Of a stretch of 20,804 bases of DNA, positions 17,234 through 20,804 are shown one piece after another. The stretch comes from Ophiothrix spiculata (lineage: Eukaryota > Echinodermata > Ophiuroidea > Amphilepidida > Ophiotrichidae). The position numbers were made by a program, and so were the translations under genes. The notes under the pieces are model-generated. The model was not told the origin of the DNA. It worked only from the letters and a program-made list of their open reading frames with translations, and ran no database searches. The stretch is from NCBI GenBank assembly GCA_000969725.1, contig JXSR01S067858.1. One strand, 5' to 3'. Each line of letters starts with the position of its first letter. The first letter of the stretch is position 1.

Positions 17234-17341
17234 CTAAAAGCTTCTTAATTATTTTTTTTTCGGGGGGGGGGGGGGGGGGCATTTCCCAATATTTTTTTGC
17301 CCCCCCCCCAAAAAAAAAAATAATAATTCAAAAGCTTTTAG
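17234..17341. repeat. Inverted repeat with poly-T/poly-G and poly-C/poly-A arms
   Basis: The left arm has CTAAAAGCTTCTTAATTATT, a T-run and G18 (17262-17279). The right arm mirrors it with C10 (17300-17309), A11, TAATAATTC and AAAAGCTTTTAG. The loop is about 20 bp. Length differences between the homopolymers are probably slippage. Confidence 0.75.
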
Positions 17342-17609
17342 GTGCAAATTTTTTTATTGCCGTTATTGATTTGTTGATGGATTGAAATTATATTACTAGA
17401 TTATAAGATAACAAAGACTTGTTACACAAAATATTTGGTAGCGCAATAAGGACTATAATTTGGCCCTAAAGCCTATATGCTTTATTGTATCGTACAATGT
17501 ATGTCGAAACATTTGTCCTTGATCAGTATAACATTTTTTTTGATCAGCAGTGAGATGTTCCATTCATTCATACCATATGTGTACGGTACTCATAATTAAA
17601 TTGTGCCAT
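17342..17609. other. Spacer, nothing recognised
   Basis: AT-rich, with no element ends, ORFs or RNA genes seen between the poly-G hairpin and the hAT-type MITE. Confidence 0.4.
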
Positions 17610-17617
17610 GTGGTAGA

Positions 17618-17827
17618 CAGTGTTTCTGCTAAGTTTTGAGCTTGCGCCAATTCGAGCAAGTTTGACAAAATTTAAGAGGTGCTTGCGCCAAAATCATGAG
17701 CTGGGGCTGAAAATTGGTTCAATAAAGCTAGATAAAATATCTTTCTCACACATTTTCAGTAACTCATTACGCCAATTTTACCGCTCCTGCGCCAATGGCG
17801 CGCCATACGGCCTTAGCAGAAACACTG
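17618..17827. mobile_element. hAT-type MITE with 8-bp target-site duplication
   Basis: Perfect 16-bp inverted ends CAGTGTTTCTGCTAAG and CTTAGCAGAAACACTG; 210 bp. The flanks are GTGGTAGA (17610-17617) and GTGGTAGG (17828-17835), 7 of 8 matching, as expected for an 8-bp hAT duplication. The subterminal motif GCGCCAA or close variants occurs near 17645, 17687, 17770 and 17790. The 104-codon open frame from 17620 runs through the element and its flank and is not a gene. Confidence 0.88.
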
Positions 17828-17835
17828 GTGGTAGG

Positions 17836-18138
17836 CATATAATGAGATTTTGGTTGGGTTTATATGGATGTGGCTGGAGATTTCAACTACCACCCGATAT
17901 AGTGAAGAAGAAAAAAAAAGCTACCCATTTGTAAACAACTTTTACTTGAATAACCGTTATCTATACCATATAATGCATATAATTACAAATTGCACTTCAA
18001 AATGCATTTTGGTGACAGATAGGTAAACTAGGAGACTTAGTCAATTTTGAAAATTGCAACCGATATGTAAACCAGTTTTTGAGGGGCCTTTGGTACACTT
18101 TGGAGACCAAGTTATGCAACAGATCTTTGCCATTCATC
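17836..18138. other. Spacer before SINE copy 3, nothing recognised
   Basis: AT-rich sequence. If the gene at 18895 has an upstream untranslated exon, this would be intron or upstream flank. Confidence 0.4.
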
Positions 18139-18366
18139 TGGCAGAGCAGTTAGAGCACGGGTCTCGTAATACAGAGGTTGCGGGTTTGAGCCCCGGGCTG
18201 GGTGGTTTTCATCTCCTTGTTTCCTTGGGCAAGAAACTTTACTTGCTCCGTGGTTCGGAAGTCAACGTAAAGCAGTCGGTCCCCTGTACGAATAGACTCC
18301 TTTAATTGGGGTATGCATATGATGTCATGCAAGTACAGTGTATCATTGATGGATTGATTGATTGAT
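18139..18366 (+). repeat. tRNA-derived SINE, copy 3
   Basis: The head is partly diverged (GGCAGAGCAGTTAGAGCAC). It is followed by GGGTCTCGTAATACAGAGG, the B-box-like GGGTTTGAGCCCC, CTTGCTCCGTGGTTCGGAAG, GGGGTATGCATATGATGTC and a tail GATTGATTGATTGATA. Body and tail match copies 1 and 2. It lies about 530 bp before the mitochondrial-type exon, in possible intron sequence. Confidence 0.87.
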
Positions 18367-18875
18367 ATATACCTGCCTATTTCCACTGAGAATATCCCCC
18401 CTGGCAAAATATTGTAACTTTTTGGAATTACGCTTATTAGTCTTTATAGGCCTATATTTGGGTAGGCCTAATCAATTTAATTTTATTGTATCAAATGGGA
18501 ATTTGATACCTAGTGGAGGAGTGGTAGTAGAAATTAAAAGTGCAATTTGACCATCTTTATACCCATATTGATTTTTAAAAAAAACACCCATCTGTATACC
18601 AATTTTGACAGAAAAGCAGTCAATTTTGCTCAAAGTTATTTGGGTTTTGAGCAAATTTTCCAAAATGCACACAATTGCAGTTGAAAATTGACAATTCATT
18701 TATGAAGTTACTATGAGCTCTGGTTCAGTTGAGCTCCTCAAACATGAAGGTCTGCGCTAATCTTTCCATTTTTCTTGCATGGCCAAATTCCCAGCTTATA
18801 ACAATCGGTTCCAACTGGCCAGGGGGTGTTAACTGAAATTCATATTAAAGTACCATGTTAACTTTTCACCAACAG
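18367..18875. other. Probable upstream intron or flank of the mitochondrial-type gene
   Basis: Contains a small perfect hairpin at about 18488-18509 (9-bp arms, loop GGGA). It also has ACCCATCTGTATACCAATTT-like phrases resembling the interior of the nested element at 1827-2208. It ends in TTTTCACCAACAG, a reasonable splice acceptor at 18875, which would place an untranslated exon further upstream. Confidence 0.4.
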
Positions 18876-18894
18876 GTCAAAAATTTGTCACAAG

Positions 18895-19158
18895 ATGTCT
18901 GGAAGAATTACTCTTGGTTTAAGATATGTCTGTAAAAGACACTTTACCACCTTCTGTGATAAAGCTACAATACCAAAGAACTGTTTACTAAGAAGTTCTG
19001 CTATCCATAATCCTGCAAGACATATGGCTTGCACCCAGTCCATGCACACATCAGTAGGAAGTACCAAACGGAAGCAGATGGTTGTCAGGTTAGGCATAGC
19101 ATCTGGTATAGGTCTTGGTCTAATGGCTTCAACGCGAGTTTTCACCAAAGCTGATATG
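18895..19158 (+). CDS. N-terminal coding exon of a probable mitochondrial protein (partial gene)
   Basis: 88 codons from an ATG 20 bp after an acceptor-like CACCAACAG, ending ATG|GTAAGT, a consensus donor, phase 0. The first ~25 residues (MSGRITLGLRYVCKR...) are rich in Arg and Lys with almost no acidic residues, as in mitochondrial presequences. Basic, Ser/Thr-rich sequence continues to a KRK cluster at residues 58-60. Residues 62-79 (MVVRLGIASGIGLGLMAS) form a Gly-rich hydrophobic segment that could span the inner membrane, followed by TRVFTKADM. This presequence plus KRK plus Gly-rich segment layout loosely recalls the bipartite leader of cytochrome c1, and MICU1-type leaders are another possibility. 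Neither match is strong, so no symbol is given. Later exons are outside the window. Coding status is supported by the splice sites and composition, not by a family match. Confidence 0.65.
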
Positions 19159-19173
19159 GTAAGTATCAAAACA

Positions 19174-19729
19174 TTGGCGTAGCCAGGGGGTGCGGAATGG
19201 GCGCGCGCACCCCAGGGGTCTACAACAAATAGAAAAAAGAATTAAAACAATCGGAAAACAATGAAAAAAGAGCGCAGTAGTCTTAATTACTGCTAATACA
19301 TTTGGCGGCCTGTCCGATATAAGTAGGTGCTCCTAGCGGTTCCCTAGACCCGTCGCCGTTTTGGACTAGGATTTGTTGCGCACCCCGGGCAGGCCTTCGA
19401 AATCCGCGGTAACGCGGCCGCGACATTCCCAGAAAAAAGTCGGAAGTCACAGAAAAAATTAACTGGAAAGCTTGAAAAAAAAAATGATACAAAGAATTTC
19501 TGACAACTGATGATTTTTTCTGGCAATATTCAGATGAAATTCAAATAAATGAGCAAAATATTGGGGTAAATGTCAAATTGCTGTCAAAAACAAGCACATT
19601 TTTATAGCGGTTCATTCATTTTTTCACAAATCTCGCAAAAAATTCTCATCAGCACGATAAAAGTTCCCAGAAAGGTTGATTTTTTTTCTATACCCTGACC
19701 CCGGGTATGCAATCCTGGCTACGCGGGTC
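19174..19729. mobile_element. Non-autonomous element with GGCGTAGCCAGG ends, in the first intron after the mitochondrial-type exon
   Basis: TTGGCGTAGCCAGG at 19174 and, on the minus strand from the right end, CCGCGTAGCCAGG. The outer sequence differs, but GCGTAGCCAGG is exact. CAAAACA at 19167-19173 and again at 19730-19736 is a likely target-site duplication of 7-8 bp. The interior has a GC-rich block (about 19300-19430, including CGGTAACGCGGCCGCG) unlike the AT-rich surroundings. The fragment at 130-406 carries a similar end. Open frames on the minus strand here are not genes. Confidence 0.7.
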
Positions 19730-19736
19730 CAAAACA

Positions 19737-20091
19737 AGTTGTTTTAGTTTAATAGCTATTATAGCTTCTTGATCAAATACTGTAACTCTTATAAATGAAA
19801 ACTTTTTAGCAGTATTACTCTTTTTTCAAATTGTCATCCAAGCCTGGGCCTACATTTGTATTCAAGAGGTGTAGAAATAGTAATTATCTTTTTCTCTTAT
19901 TTTTTATACATTTAAAAACATACCTGTTTTTCTTGATTTTTGCCTTTTTTACACCCTACATGCAGTCTGTGCGTTTAGAGAGTTGCTGTTAAAAGCACCT
20001 TTTTTATTTGAGTACGATTTCCAACACTGAATACCAGTGCCCCCTGGATCCAGGCACATTTGATTTTATTAAATTGGTAGGAACATGGAAG
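19737..20091. other. Intronic or flanking sequence, nothing recognised
   Basis: T-rich, with no repeat ends or plausible exon. It lies inside the intron that follows the mitochondrial-type exon if that gene continues beyond the window. Confidence 0.4.
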
Positions 20092-20374
20092 GGTTAGGCT
20101 ATTATAGTTCTTATGAGCTACCAAATATTTGGTTCAACCAGTCTTTCTTATCTTATATCAGAATCAATCAGATATACAATTCCAATATGCTTTCTAATAA
20201 TAACGGAGGCTTTGTGATGAAAAATTAATACACCACATTTGTACTTTATTTTATGCCAAATATTTGAGAGTTTACAACATTGATTAGAAAATGCATTGGA
20301 ATTTTGTGTAATAACAACAAGTCGTGGCATCAAATATTTGGTACCGGTAGCTCAAAAAGTAGTATGGCCTAACC
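20092..20374. mobile_element. Hairpin MITE with GGTTAGGC ends
   Basis: GGTTAGGCTATTATAGTTCT at 20092, continuing TATGAGCTACC and AAATATTTGG, is mirrored from 20374 on the minus strand by GGTTAGGCCATACTACTTTT, continuing TGAGCTACC and AAATATTTG. An inner pair, AATTCCAATATGCTTTCTAA and its inverse around 20281-20302, continues the foldback, so most of the 283 bp can pair with itself. The minus-strand open frame at 20148-20333 is incidental. Confidence 0.78.
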
Positions 20375-20804
20375 TGAATTGATTATCAATCCTGATAGTA
20401 AAAAGGTAAAAGAGCAACCTTTACATGGATGATTCTCCTTAAATCTATCATGGATGACTCCAGAAGAGTTATTTTTAATAAATGTTAATTTCTTTAAAAT
20501 GCTTTCCTGGAAATTTCAAATGGTAAGTCTCAGAAAGTTCATTAGGTAGTGGGGTCGAAGATTGAAAAAAAAAGGGGTGTCATGGGCTGATGTCCTCACT
20601 GCTCACATTTGCCCCGTTGCTCATGGTCCTTCCCAGAATCAGGGCTGTGATTGAGGTTTTTAAAAAAATCATGGAAGAATGTAATAGAGCAAAATGAGCA
20701 ACGCGAGCGGAGCGTCTTCATGCCCAGAGGGTTTCTACACATTAAATATTGTAGGAAACATCATTTCAGAGGCAGTTTCAGATTAAAATTCCTTTATCAT
20801 GATT
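20375..20804. other. Right-hand flank, nothing firm recognised
   Basis: GTTGCTCAT near 20617 and ATGAGCAAC near 20694 form a small inverted repeat, and GCGAGCGGAGCG follows at about 20703. A donor-like ATGGTAAGTCT at 20520 has no convincing exon before it. The sequence may belong to another repeat that runs off the window. Confidence 0.35.

Noticed and set aside
17620..17934. 104-codon open frame, the longest in the window
   Set aside because: It begins inside the terminal repeat of a hAT-type MITE and crosses the element's end into flank; no splice sites or family resemblance.
18888..19169. 93-codon minus-strand frame
   Set aside because: It mirrors the plus-strand exon, whose start, leader composition, acceptor and donor are coherent; the minus frame has none of these.
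19283..19526. Two minus-strand frames of 60-69 codons
   Set aside because: Both lie in the GC-rich interior of the non-autonomous element at 19174-19729 and overlap each other in different frames.

Overview
The window is animal nuclear DNA. It is AT-rich, has spliced genes with GT-AG introns, a tRNA-derived SINE with a (TTGA)n tail, and dense short inverted-repeat transposons. The repeat texture (frequent AGGCCTA words, poly-G tracts beside element ends, GGCGTAGCCAGG termini) fits a marine invertebrate deuterostome, most likely an echinoderm. That assignment is inference; no diagnostic marker gene is present.

Only two protein-coding loci are supported. A complete two-exon gene (CDS 6601-6792 joined to 7240-7359, plus strand) encodes a 103-residue homologue of the UPF0729 / C18orf32 family, a small N-terminally anchored ER and lipid-droplet protein. 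An 88-residue N-terminal coding exon (18895-19158, plus strand) has a mitochondrial-type presequence and a Gly-rich hydrophobic segment, then a consensus splice donor. The rest of that gene lies beyond the window, and I could not name it. The two loci are about 11.5 kb apart and nothing links them functionally.

Repeats fill most of the remainder. By region: 130-645 holds an element fragment and SINE copy 1. 1154-2248 is a foldback element built of 26-bp sub-repeats with a second element nested in it. 2351-4248 is a chain of three different TTAA-flanked MITEs joined end to end, followed by a 30-bp-type minisatellite. 4500-6400 is largely unassigned. 6400-7900 is the C18orf32 gene with a MITE in its 3' region. 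8176-8306 is a long near-perfect hairpin. 8537-8835 is a poly-G-led element. 9011-10101 holds two more TTAA MITEs. 10517-10870 and 14304-14659 are opposite-strand copies of a MITE with a central GC palindrome. 11654-13136 is a large inverted-repeat element interrupted by SINE copy 2 (minus strand). 15357-15792 is an inverted-repeat element. 16062-17165 is a candidate TTAA element carrying a seven-copy 15-mer. 17234-17341 is a poly-G/poly-C hairpin. 17618-17827 is a small hAT-type MITE with a target-site duplication. 18139-18366 is SINE copy 3. 19174-19729 is an element inserted 15 bp into the intron of the mitochondrial-type gene. 20092-20374 is a hairpin MITE.

The most notable pattern is a set of at least four, possibly five, otherwise unrelated non-autonomous families that all begin TTAA-AGG, insert next to one another so that one TTAA serves two elements, and mostly carry an internal palindrome. 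No transposase gene is visible in the window, so any mobilising enzyme must act in trans.
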